Source: Vairimorpha ceranae
Taxonomy: Eukaryota > Microsporidia > Nosematidae
Assembly (NCBI RefSeq): GCF_000988165.1
Contig: NW_020169327.1
Coordinates: forward strand, 1 to 45,583
Reading direction: 5' to 3'
Length of the DNA: 45,583 nt
In this document: positions 1-8,439 of the stretch, piece after piece
Numbering within the stretch: position 1 is the stretch's first letter
How the letters are laid out: every line of letters starts with the position of its first letter
Notes under the pieces: generated by a model
The model's input: only the letters and a program-made list of their open reading frames with translations
Database searches by the model: none
What the model was told of the DNA's origin: nothing
Position numbers and translations under genes: made by a program

Positions 1-727
1 GTTTAGAACTTGTAAAAAACTTTTTAAGAGCATTCATACTAGCTCTTTCAAAGTCCAAAATAATATTCTTCTCTTTTATTACTTCTTCTTTTATTTCTTT
101 ACTTAACCATTCAAAAAGCTTATTATAAGAATATTCATTTTTTGTTTTCATAAAACAATACAAAAGAGGCAAATTTTTATTTCTAACATTGCACTGTAAG
201 GTAAAAATTTGTTCAAAGTTTTTAGGAGCAGACTTGAAAGTGTAGCCACAAATCATTATTTTGCAATTGATGAGATGCAAAATATTTTCATCGGTTGTAA
301 ATACAACAATTCTGTTCTCATCATGTATTCCAGAATCGTAGAACAAAAACTTCTTCCCCCTAGTTGTCTTTGTCAATTCGTATGAAATATCATATTCTTT
401 AACAATTGTAAGATTGTTGGTCTCTCTAGAACTTGTGACCAAACTATTCATCATCTTATAATCTATAATGTTTGAGTAGTTAAATTCAGACATTACATTA
501 GAGATTGCAACTCTTGATGTTTCAGAGGTGTCTAGGATTCTCTGTTTTAACTTACTAGCAAGCAAAGAGTACCTTGCTAAGTTTAATATCGTCACTGCAA
601 GATTATGCTCTGAAAATTCTAGTAAAAGGGAGTCTATTGTAGTTCTTAATAATGAAGGGCATCCTCTCTTATTGCATCTCCAGACCAATTTACCAACAGA
701 ATGTTCTTTAAAATTGTAAAAAAGCCT
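1..727 (-). pseudogene. MULE-type transposase, broken and cut by the window edge
   Basis: On the minus strand one frame is open from an in-frame stop at 728-730 to the left edge, about 240 codons. The N-terminal part has a FLYWCH/WRKY-like zinc-finger pattern (WRCNKRGCPSLL, then EFSEHNL). The middle carries the MULE transposase core signature TFKSAPKNFEQIFTLQ followed by LPLLYCFMKTKNEYSY and the second catalytic block LDFERASMNALKKFF. The first catalytic block normally reads DGTFK. Here it reads CGYTFK, so the expected aspartate is not visible. The start of the finger appears shifted into another frame at a T-run near 712-720, and no ATG precedes the finger in this frame. The copy is probably dead. 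The C-terminal third lies outside the window. MULE transposases are cut-and-paste DNA transposases and are found in several microsporidian genomes. Confidence 0.8.
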
Positions 728-878
728 TCATATGCAATTTTTCTTTTACTCTAATGCTTTTGATGATATTATTTGATAAATTTTTCATAATAAGGGTAAA
801 AAAATTAAAATTATAAAAAAAGGCCGATCTTTTTAAAAATTATTTAATTATTTTTAAGTTTAAGAGTAAAAAATTGAT

Positions 879-905
879 AGGTGAAAATTGAGCCATTTTT
901 CACCT
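879..905. repeat. short imperfect palindrome beside the MULE relic
   Basis: AGGTGAAAAT and ATTTTTCACCT face each other across a 6-base spacer. The right arm and the following bases (GAGCCATTTTTCACCTGC) are nearly repeated at 5875-5893 inside the Ginger-like element (GACCCATTTTTCATCCTGC). The region may be a transposon end, but no matching inverted partner lies inside the window. Confidence 0.45.
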
Positions 906-1631
906 GCGGTTAAAAATGAGCCTGACGATACTGCAGAAAAATTTTATTTTATTAAATTATTAATATTGTTTTTTTTTAACGGAAGACTGAGAGGACCTGA
1001 TCCTATATAAATGCTAAATTTGGTTTAAAAATATTACTATTAAGACCAAATCTTTTATAATTATTAGTTGTTATTTATTTTTAAAACTCGCTTCTTTGTT
1101 TTTACGTTAAGTGTTTTTAAATAATCGATACTTATGAACGGTATAAGAATCTGACGTTTTGTAGAATATCGAAACTTGTCTATAAAAATTCTAATGAATT
1201 TTTTATTAGTGCCTCGTTTTGGCCTATAAAAAGTTGTGTAGATTATTAAAACTAAAATTGTATTAAAATTAACTTCATTTATTTGTTACCTGTTAGAAGT
1301 AAAAAATAAAATTTATTATTTTTAAAATATAAAAAAAAAAATTTTCATCATGGATAAATATTAATATCGCAAAATTATATATTTCCAACTTTCGAATCTT
1401 TTTTACGTATAAATTGTAAAGATTGATCTATAGGTTAAGCCCTTTGCGGGGGTTGATTACTAAAATATAATTTATGCTTATATGCATTATAGATATTTTT
1501 AGATATGAAAAGTATTTTTTTATTGTTAACTTTACTTTAAAAAAAATATTATTTAAAAAAATAGATGCAATGACCAACTATGTTATAAAATAATACAAAT
1601 AACCTTATAAAAACTTTAATACATATTAATT
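906..1631. other. non-coding AT-rich gap
   Basis: No ORF with a credible start signal or family resemblance was found on either strand. The stretch is A/T homopolymer-rich. A small GC patch near 1439-1455 (GCCCTTTGCGGGGG) can fold on itself but has no recognisable function. Confidence 0.5.
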
Positions 1632-2963
1632 TTATTTAAAATTATCTCTTAATTTTGCAAGTCTTTTGTATAATGAATTGAATCTTATGTCAACAGAAAA
1701 TAGTAAATGATAAATTTCATAAAAATCACAATCAGAAATACAACAAAAACCGCCATCATTAACCTCGTGTAAATTATTACAAATCAATTTAAAAATTAAA
1801 AGTTTTTGAGACACGTCTGCATACTTGCTAAATTGATTACATGCAGGATTTAATGAATTTAAAAATTCTTTCTTATTTTTCTTTTTCTTTGTATTAATAT
1901 AAATTGCACTTATCGTATCTAAAAAACTTAAAAGACTTCTTAGAGCAAAAATTGAATTTTGTTTAAGGTCATCACAAAGATTAGATATTTCAAGTTTCTT
2001 AATAAATTGCAGTATTTGATTTTTAATTTTAAGTTTTAAAAACCTTCTAAATTCATCTTCAGATTCCTTGTATTTCTTAAAAAGTTCGCGCTCGCTAGCT
2101 GTAAATTGATTCTTACGAATTGTTTTATAAGTTTTTATTTTTCTTTTAGATTTCAAAGCCTTTTCATTGCCGTTTGTTTGTATATTAGATACATTGTTAG
2201 TTTTTAATTTTTTCCTTTTATCTTTTACGCTGTTATCATTTTTGTAAGCATTATTAAAAGAATAACTACTTTCAGGGTTATTAATCGTAGATAAAATATC
2301 AACATTAAATGGAGAATCTGTTTGAACAGCACTTGGTTCATTTACACTATTATTCTCTATGCAATAATTTTGATTTTTTGATAAAACCAAAACATTATTA
2401 TTTTTCTGTAAAAATGCATTATTTTCTGAAGTACCATATTGCTCTTGTATTAAATCATTTTGATTTTTATCTAACAATAAATCAGTATCCTCATTCCAAG
2501 ATGTTATAATGTAAGAATGTTCAGACGTATCATTTCCACTAATATTTGAAGCTTCGAGACATGTTTTATCACTTATCGATTGTTTTGATGTACAATATCG
2601 TTTCTTAGATACATATTTAATAACTGTACTTCTTGTGAAATTGCGTGGCATCAAATTGTTCTCTTTAGTTAATAAAGACGAAAAATTGCACAGATCATAG
2701 TCAACATTTTTACATCTACTGTTTAAATCTTTACCTGTAAAATATGTTAATAAATTAACATCAGATTGATTTACCTCTGAATATTTATCTACTGTTTTAG
2801 TCGATTCTTGACTCTTTTGTTGTATATCTACATTCTCACAAAAATCTTTATTTTCGTATGCTCTTGAAGTACTTGATATATTTATTCTTAGATCTAATGG
2901 TACATTATGATCCAATATTTGTTTTGGTTTTGAACAAAAAATTATTTGAAACAAAAATAACAT
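1632..2963 (-). CDS. putative secreted protein, Asn/Ser-rich, unknown function
   Basis: This is a 443-residue protein that I cannot assign to a family. The longest ORF starts at 2978. The CCCC motif directly before the second in-frame ATG (CCCCTTAATG) argues that translation starts at 2963. From that start the N-terminus is a short hydrophobic run (MLFLFQIIFCS), compatible with a brief signal peptide. The middle (about residues 20-290) is low-complexity, rich in Asn, Ser, Asp and Lys, and probably disordered. The last 150 residues look folded and helical, with KKYKESEDEFRRFLKLK, a leucine-rich helix, and a cysteine pair in GGFCCISDC. It lies alone in the transposon-rich arm, with no operon-like neighbour. 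Secretion into the host cell is an inference from the N-terminus only. It could equally be a spore-wall or intracellular protein. Confidence 0.6.
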   Translation of the reverse strand: MLFLFQIIFCSKPKQILDHNVPLDLRINISSTSRAYENKDFCENVDIQQKSQESTKTVDKYSEVNQSDVNLLTYFTGKDLNSRCKNVDYDLCNFSSLLTKENNLMPRNFTRSTVIKYVSKKRYCTSKQSISDKTCLEASNISGNDTSEHSYIITSWNEDTDLLLDKNQNDLIQEQYGTSENNAFLQKNNNVLVLSKNQNYCIENNSVNEPSAVQTDSPFNVDILSTINNPESSYSFNNAYKNDNSVKDKRKKLKTNNVSNIQTNGNEKALKSKRKIKTYKTIRKNQFTASERELFKKYKESEDEFRRFLKLKIKNQILQFIKKLEISNLCDDLKQNSIFALRSLLSFLDTISAIYINTKKKKNKKEFLNSLNPACNQFSKYADVSQKLLIFKLICNNLHEVNDGGFCCISDCDFYEIYHLLFSVDIRFNSLYKRLAKLRDNFK

Positions 2964-2966
2964 TAA

Positions 2967-2970
2967 GGGG
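2967..2970 (-). promoter_or_regulatory. CCCC start-proximal motif
   Basis: Read on the minus strand, CCCC stands three bases before the ATG at 2963. It lies inside the longer ORF and is the reason for choosing the inner start. Confidence 0.65.
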
Positions 2971-3220
2971 TAAAACATTTTAAGAATTTATCAGAATTTA
3001 CAATTACAATATCAATCAGCATTAGACTATTTATTCGAAAGAGTGGGTTTTAATGTCTTAACTAAATATGATCAAAAAAGTTAATTATCACAAAAAATAT
3101 AAATTAATTTTTTAGAAATTTATACTGATAAAAATAAAATTCTAACTGAAATATTTTACTGTTAAAAAATTATGACAGAAATGTGAAACTGATAATAAAA
3201 TAATAACAAATTAATTTAAT

Positions 3221-3356
3221 AGTGTGGTGTTATAGCCACCGAGTATATTTGAAGACAAAATTTATTTAATTATTTTCTTCTTTTGTAATACCGATGGGCG
3301 AAAATAAAAAAAAATAATACCGAAATAAATTAAAACAATTGACATGTGGTAAATTA
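3221..3356 (+). repeat. dispersed GTGG...CCAC repeat, copy A
   Basis: The copy begins GTGTGGTGTTATAGCCACC and ends AAATAAATTAAAACAATTGA followed by CATGTGGTAAAT. Head and tail both recur in copy B at 3828-3970. The tail recurs at 7581-7620, and the head recurs at 36211-36240 and, inverted, at 11409-11440. It could be a small non-autonomous element. I see no clean target duplication. Confidence 0.6.
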
Positions 3357-3827
3357 ATCACAAATAGTAATCATAACTTTAGTTGGAACGATGTTTGTTT
3401 TAGAAATAACTTTGTAAAAATTGAGCTTTGAAGAAAAATGCTTTCTAGTAAAAATTATAGTTTACTGATAATATTTTTCTAAAAACTTTTTTCTTTGTTT
3501 AATTTAATTAGATTAAAAAAAATGATTTTAAGACTGATTATATTGTATATAATAAATAAAGGCAAAGGGTTTTAAATTCATTTAGTTTTTCTTGGTTTTG
3601 CTGCAAAAGACAGTATACAATGCAGAGAGTCAAAAAAAATTAAAATATTTTTCTTTATTATAATAAACCAAAATGTACGATACAATCTGTTTAAATGTTA
3701 CGTTTACGTTCAAAACAAATGCAAATAGTTTATTTACAGTAAAAGGTGTATATGTTTGCATTTTTCTTATAATTATTTGCATTTCAGTATTAAAGACCAT
3801 TAAAACTAATTTTTTTTAACATTCTTG

Positions 3828-3970
3828 TCTGTGGTATACAGCCACTGAAGATACTTTGAGTCAAATATTTATTAGAAAGCAATTTTTCTTTTTAATAGTT
3901 TTGATTGGTTAAATAAAAATAAATTTTAAACAAAATAAATTAAAATTAATGACATGTGGTTAATAATAAT
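3828..3970 (+). repeat. dispersed GTGG...CCAC repeat, copy B
   Basis: The head reads GTGGTATACAGCCACTGAAG, then GAGTCAAATAT. The tail reads AAATAAATTAAAATTAATGA, then CATGTGGTTAAT. Its order and spacing match copy A, and its head matches copy F near 36211. Confidence 0.6.
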
Positions 3971-4387
3971 ACATTGTTATTATATAAGGTATAAACATTT
4001 AAAAATTTTATTAAAATGTTATGTCAGAGAATAAAATAAAAATATAATTTTGTATGTTACTACTTGTATATTATATGCAAATGTTCAATTAAATATGCAT
4101 CTAATGTTAGTGTTTGTAAAAATAGTCACAACTCTAAAATAATTATCTTGTAATTATAATGCTTTATACTTGCAAATTTAATAGGCAAATATATAAAAGA
4201 TGTTACTACAATATGTAACCAAGTAGGATAAAATATTAGTAAAAAATATATGTTTTATTATTAAGATGCAAAGTGGTTTTCTATTTAATTAATGAATTTA
4301 TATATAATAGTCTTTAAAAATTAGAATTATTTTTCAAAGTAAGTGTTAAATTTATAAGGACTTTAAATAAAGTTAAATAACATTTAT

Positions 4388-4423
4388 TGTCGCGAGTCCA
4401 GCTCGCATCCGAGCCACAGCCGC
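4388..4423. repeat. left terminal inverted repeat of element 1
   Basis: It begins TGTCGCGAGTCCAGCTCGC and pairs inverted with 6266-6301, with four mismatches in 36 positions. It stands out as a GC-rich island in AT-rich surroundings. Confidence 0.8.
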
Positions 4424-4737
4424 ACACAGTATTTTTTGTTACAAATTTTGAACTTTGACGTTCTTTACATTGAATTAAAGTAGATGGAGTCCTTATCCCA
4501 AAACCTATACTTAAATATTTTTATATGGGAATCGAATCCGCAGATGCTTTTACATGCAACAAGATAAACTCAACTGCGATACTTGCCACGTACATTTTAT
4601 TAAAATTTTAAATAAATAATTTTACAAGAAGTGGGGATTTGTTGAATAAAGGTAGGCTGCAAAATATTTTAAATTCTGCAATATATTTAAGAACAAAGAA
4701 ATTGAATTTTTTTAAAATTCTTTATTTTTAGCTTTGA

Positions 4738-6012
4738 ATGGTATCAGTTATAAATGATAAGGAGGAATATGATGCAATAATGGCCATTCTTTTAAAGCTG
4801 CCGTTAGAGAGAAATTTGAGTAGATACCAAGTATTTAGGTTCCGTAAGAAGGTGGAACACTTTCTTGTACTTAATGACACGCTCTACTTAAATGTTAGAG
4901 AAGGACTGCACAAAAAAGTGTTCTACAAGACCCAGGTCGATATAATGGCATTAGAGATTAAAAGACCGCATGATACCAACCATTACAGCCATAATAGGAT
5001 GTATGAATTGTGCAAGGATTATTTCTTTACCATACCCAGAACTATTGTGAAAGATGTTGTTGCAAGGTGTGATACTTGTAAAACATCACAGCCTTTAAAG
5101 CAGAAAGAGCCATTTAAGCATGTTACGGCTGCCTACTGCTTTGAGCATATTATGATAGACTTAATCGACCTTAAGAATTATAAAGCAACGAACCTAGGTT
5201 TTTGTTGGATACTTAATGTGATTGATGTTTATTCAAAATTTGCAAAGGCTTATCCACTCAAATCTAAAGCAGCTTTGAAAGTTAGCAATGCATTAGAATC
5301 ACTTTTTCTAACTTTTGGTCCACCAACTGTTTTACAGTGTGACAATGGAAAGGAATTTTCTAATTTTGTGATTAACGATCTTTGTTCTCGATTTAATGTA
5401 AAGTTGATTCATGGTAGAGTTAGACATCCGCAACCACAAGGTCAAATTGAACGTTCTAGTCAAACATTAACGAGAGCCATAGCTAAACAAATGGATGCCA
5501 AAGATGAAAACGTAAAGGAAGCTAGTTGGATAAAGTATATTGATCTTGTCTTTTATAACCACAACATTCCTGTTTATTCTTCCACTTGTAAATTGCCATT
5601 TGAACTTTTTTTACGGACGCAAAGGGTTTAATACAGTCCTTAGTGCTGAAAATGATGGTGTTATATTTTCTGATTTAGAAACATATTCATGGAAAGAAAA
5701 AAAAACAATAATAAAGAAGTTTTAAGTGAAGTTGAAGTAAGTATATGTGCTGGATATCTTGCAAGAATGGATAAAAAGGTGGTCCATAATTCTGTGTATA
5801 ATTTTAATGTAGATGAATATGTTTTTATAAAAAAGACTTTGATGCTAACCAAGCAAACAACGCTTAAAATTTGACCCATTTTTCATCCTGCAGCTATAAT
5901 AAAAAAAATTATCTGAGAATCGACTACTAATTGATCATGGAGATAGAATTGAGATAGTATCTATGGCTAACGTAATAAAAAAACAGTTTAATTCAGTTCA
6001 TTTTTGTGCTTA
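4738..6012 (+). pseudogene. Ginger-like/gypsy-like integrase (transposase), frameshifted
   Basis: The first intact segment (4738-5631, 297 codons) holds an HHCC zinc finger (H82, H85, C111, C114) and an integrase core. The core residues are D141 in MIDLIDL, D202 in CDNGKEF and E238 in QGQIERS. Exactly 35 residues separate the last two, the DD35E spacing. The ORF then breaks at a T-run near 5605. It resumes in another frame with a GRKGF segment, breaks again at an A-run near 5700, resumes, and breaks a third time at an A-run near 5832. A last in-frame piece after 5938 (DRIEIVSMANVIKK) ends at a stop at 6010-6012. All three catalytic residues remain, but at least three homopolymer shifts make it a pseudogene unless they are sequencing errors. 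No RT or gag is adjacent. It lies inside the TIR pair of element 1. Confidence 0.85.
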
Positions 6013-6265
6013 AAAAATGTTATAATTTATAAAATTACTTGCTTTTTTTAAAAAATTTATTTTATGTTATCTAAATACAAAATTTAATGATAGCAATATC
6101 GCAATGCAAATATTTTGAACTTTGGATACAGCAATACCTCTACACAAACCCATAAAAAGTATTTTTTATCTTATTTTACAACTTTTTTTGTAAGCTTTAG
6201 TAAATTGCAGCGTTAAAACATCTCATTTTCTATATAAAAAGATTCTGCCGGGAATCGAATTATAT

Positions 6266-6301
6266 GCGACTGTGGCTCGGGTGCGAGCTGGGCTCACGAC
6301 A
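6266..6301. repeat. right terminal inverted repeat of element 1
   Basis: Read on the minus strand from 6301 it begins TGTCGTGAGCCCAGCTCGC, mirroring the left end. Confidence 0.8.
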
Positions 6302-6696
6302 TTAAATTTTATCAATAACAAAATCTTCCAAATTTACAATTTTGATAACTATCTATAAAATTTAATTAAATTTGTTATAAATTAAATATTTACTTTTTTT
6401 TATTGGTGTATATTTTTTTTATACATTTATTTTGATAAATTAATGAACAGCTGCAGAGAGCTAACTTATGAAGAAAAACATGTTAAAGAAAATGAATCAA
6501 TGGAAGTAATAAAACCAGAAGTACAGGCATTGCATAGGCACAAAAAATCGAGATTATAAATAATTACTTATACACAAATTAATTTATTGTTTTAAGATAA
6601 ACAAAGAATTATTGAATCTTTTTTTAAACTTTTAACTTTAAAAATTTAATTTAATTTAATTTAGACTATTTTTGTTATTTTTTTAGTCCCTAATTA
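6302..6696. other. gap with one very short ORF
   Basis: The gap is mostly AT-rich. A 38-codon ORF at 6443-6559 (plus) has mixed, protein-like codons (NSCRELTYEEKHVKE) but no start signal and no recognised family. It may be a remnant of a larger gene. I do not call it a gene. Confidence 0.4.
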
Positions 6697-7020
6697 ATGA
6701 ATTCAAAACTTTATAAAAAATTATTTATGTTTTGTATTTTGTTATCAAATGTAAGTTTGGTTTTTATAAATGATATGCAAGATACAGACAGCTCAGATTT
6801 GGAAGAATATAATACCCACAGAGCAGTGAGATTACTTTTTATGAATTGGTGTGACGAAAGAGTAAACATAAATGATTATGATCAGACACCTCACTTTGGA
6901 TTTTTTGGACATCGCGATTCCTTCTTAGGACGTATTGAATTGCAAGCTATTTTAATCCTTCTTTTTATCATTCTATTTTCCTTTCTTAAGATTTTAATAG
7001 GAAAAATGACGTATAATTAA
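6697..7020 (+). CDS. small putative secreted/membrane protein, unknown function
   Basis: This is a 107-residue protein of no recognised family. Its start is well supported: CCC lies nine bases upstream (CCCTAATTAATG). Residues 7-25 (KLFMFCILLSNVSLVFI) look like a signal peptide. Residues 28-80 are acidic to neutral and hydrophilic. Residues 83-100 (LQAILILLFIILFSFLKIL) form a hydrophobic segment that could be a membrane anchor, followed by a short basic tail. The predicted topology is a luminal or extracellular loop of about 55 residues between a cleaved signal and a C-terminal anchor. It sits in the transposon-rich arm between two transposon relics, with no conserved neighbour. Lineage-specific membrane proteins of this kind are common in microsporidia, but the role is unknown. 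Confidence 0.6.
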   Translation: MNSKLYKKLFMFCILLSNVSLVFINDMQDTDSSDLEEYNTHRAVRLLFMNWCDERVNINDYDQTPHFGFFGHRDSFLGRIELQAILILLFIILFSFLKILIGKMTYN

Positions 7021-7779
7021 ACTTATTTTGCAAAATATTGTATTTTTATTATCCCTTTCTAAGATTAATCATTTTGTATTCTCAAACTAAGTTCTATTAG
7101 TTAAAGACAAATAAATTATTTAATTTAAACTATAAGATTATTTTATTTTTTTAAATAAGTCAAATTATATTTTGTATAAATTTTGTGCTGGCTTATAAAT
7201 TTACGAAAACGAATTTTAGATAGTAACATAAAAAACTGACTTTGAACTACCGCGATGTACAAATAAAAAGGGTTGACATTTTGCGATCATATTCTTACAA
7301 ACAAGAATTTTTAGTTGTTTTTCAACTGTTGTTTACTTGTTAAATTTAAAATATTAAGATGGCGTTAACAATAACATACAAAATATAAATAAGCTCGAGC
7401 TTTAAAAAAATATCAAAATTTATTGATGATCAATCAGAATAAAAAAATAATTTATTGATACTAATATCAGAGGTCGCATAATTAAAGCCAGTAAAAATAT
7501 TTTATTTAAAAAGTTATCGGGAAAAATTTCTTATTCCTCTGTAATTACGATGGATTAGAATAAAAACTAATATTTGTAGTAAAATAAATTAAAACAATTG
7601 AACATGTAATAAATAATAATACAGAAATAAAGGTAAATCTCGTGATAGTACCCAGCTACTTTATTTTAAACCAATCGAGCAATATTTTTCCATTACGCAT
7701 TTTCTAAAATTTGCATCACAGATACAGTACTGGATTTAAGAACAGAATTTTATTCTTGTTAAAAATAGTTGATTTGGGA
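7021..7779. other. non-coding gap with a partial dispersed repeat
   Basis: No gene was found. Positions 7581-7620 carry the tail of the GTGG...CCAC repeat family (AAATAAATTAAAACAATTGA, then ACATGTAATAAATAATAAT). The head of that repeat is not recognisable here. Confidence 0.5.
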
Positions 7780-8439
7780 TATGAAGGCATAAGAAGAGCA
7801 TGTAGATTACTGTTGTAAAAAAAAATATTCAAAACATATTAAAACTAGCAACGGAATAGTATTACAAATAGAAAAATCACTTAAAAGTATTATATGGAGT
7901 GATAGTTCTAAAATTTCAATTTTCGAATCAGATAGAATAGTTTATTTCGCCGAAAAGACTGTTTGCGATATTATATAAAAATTTAAAACCTGCTGTTAAG
8001 CATGGTATAAATTAATAATAGTCTAGGCAAATTTTTTGGAGGAAGGAGTTGAAGATATTTAAATTATAAAAAGTAAATTAAATTGTAAAAAAATACTACA
8101 GTTTTCAATAATAATTTATTTAACTGTATTAAGGATGTTTATTCTAGCAAAATACTGGTTTAAAGTACAAATCAAAACTTTAAAAGAAGTTTTTTGATTA
8201 AAAGAATAAAATAATTGAATTGGCATCATTATCATCTTATTTAAATCCAATTGAGAGTCTATGATATGTTTAGAAGGAAAATGTAAGTGCTAGTCGGTTT
8301 AAAAATATTAAAGAATTAAAAGTTGCTGTAGCAGAAGAATGGAATAAGATAATAAAAGAACTGTAAAAAAGTTATTTCATAACTAAAATAAAAAGATATG
8401 AAGCAATATTTGGGGGTGAGGAGTCATGTAAGTTGTAAA
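7780..8439 (+). pseudogene. Tc1/mariner transposase relic
   Basis: Scattered over several frames are the signature blocks of a Tc1-type transposase, in the right order. They are WSDSSKISIFESDRIVYF, then KNLKPAVKHG, then LNPIESL, then KNIKELKVAVAEEWNKII, and finally KRYEAIFGGEES before a stop at 8437-8439. The third catalytic residue is normally the Asp in SPDLNPIE. Here that position reads SSYLNPIE, so the acid is lost. Several stops and shifts interrupt the frame. I could not find convincing terminal repeats. It is clearly dead. Confidence 0.75.

Larger units (their letters stand above)
2979..4387. other. non-coding gap with dispersed repeats
   Basis: This stretch of about 1.4 kb has no supported gene on either strand. 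It contains two same-orientation copies of a dispersed repeat (3221-3356 and 3828-3970). The remainder is AT-rich with no structure I can name. Confidence 0.55.
4388..6301 (+). mobile_element. Ginger-like DNA transposon with TIRs, degraded (element 1)
   Basis: A unit of about 1.9 kb is bounded by inverted repeats of about 36 bases that differ at four positions. Both ends begin TGTCG, which fits the TGTNR terminus known for Ginger elements. Inside lies a gypsy-type integrase with zinc finger and DD35E core on the plus strand, broken by frameshifts. No reverse transcriptase, RNase H, protease or gag is present, and the ends are inverted rather than direct, so this is not an LTR retrotransposon. 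Flanking bases are TTAT on the left and TTAA on the right, an imperfect candidate for the expected 4-base target duplication. Ginger elements are cut-and-paste DNA transposons whose integrase is related to that of Ty3/gypsy. The vertebrate domesticated genes KRBA2 and SCAND3 belong to the same lineage. Confidence 0.75.

Noticed and set aside
6748..6780. GTAAGT...AAG candidate intron inside the 107-residue gene
   Set aside because: 31 bases would break the frame and there is no CTAAT-like branch site. The unspliced ORF is coherent.
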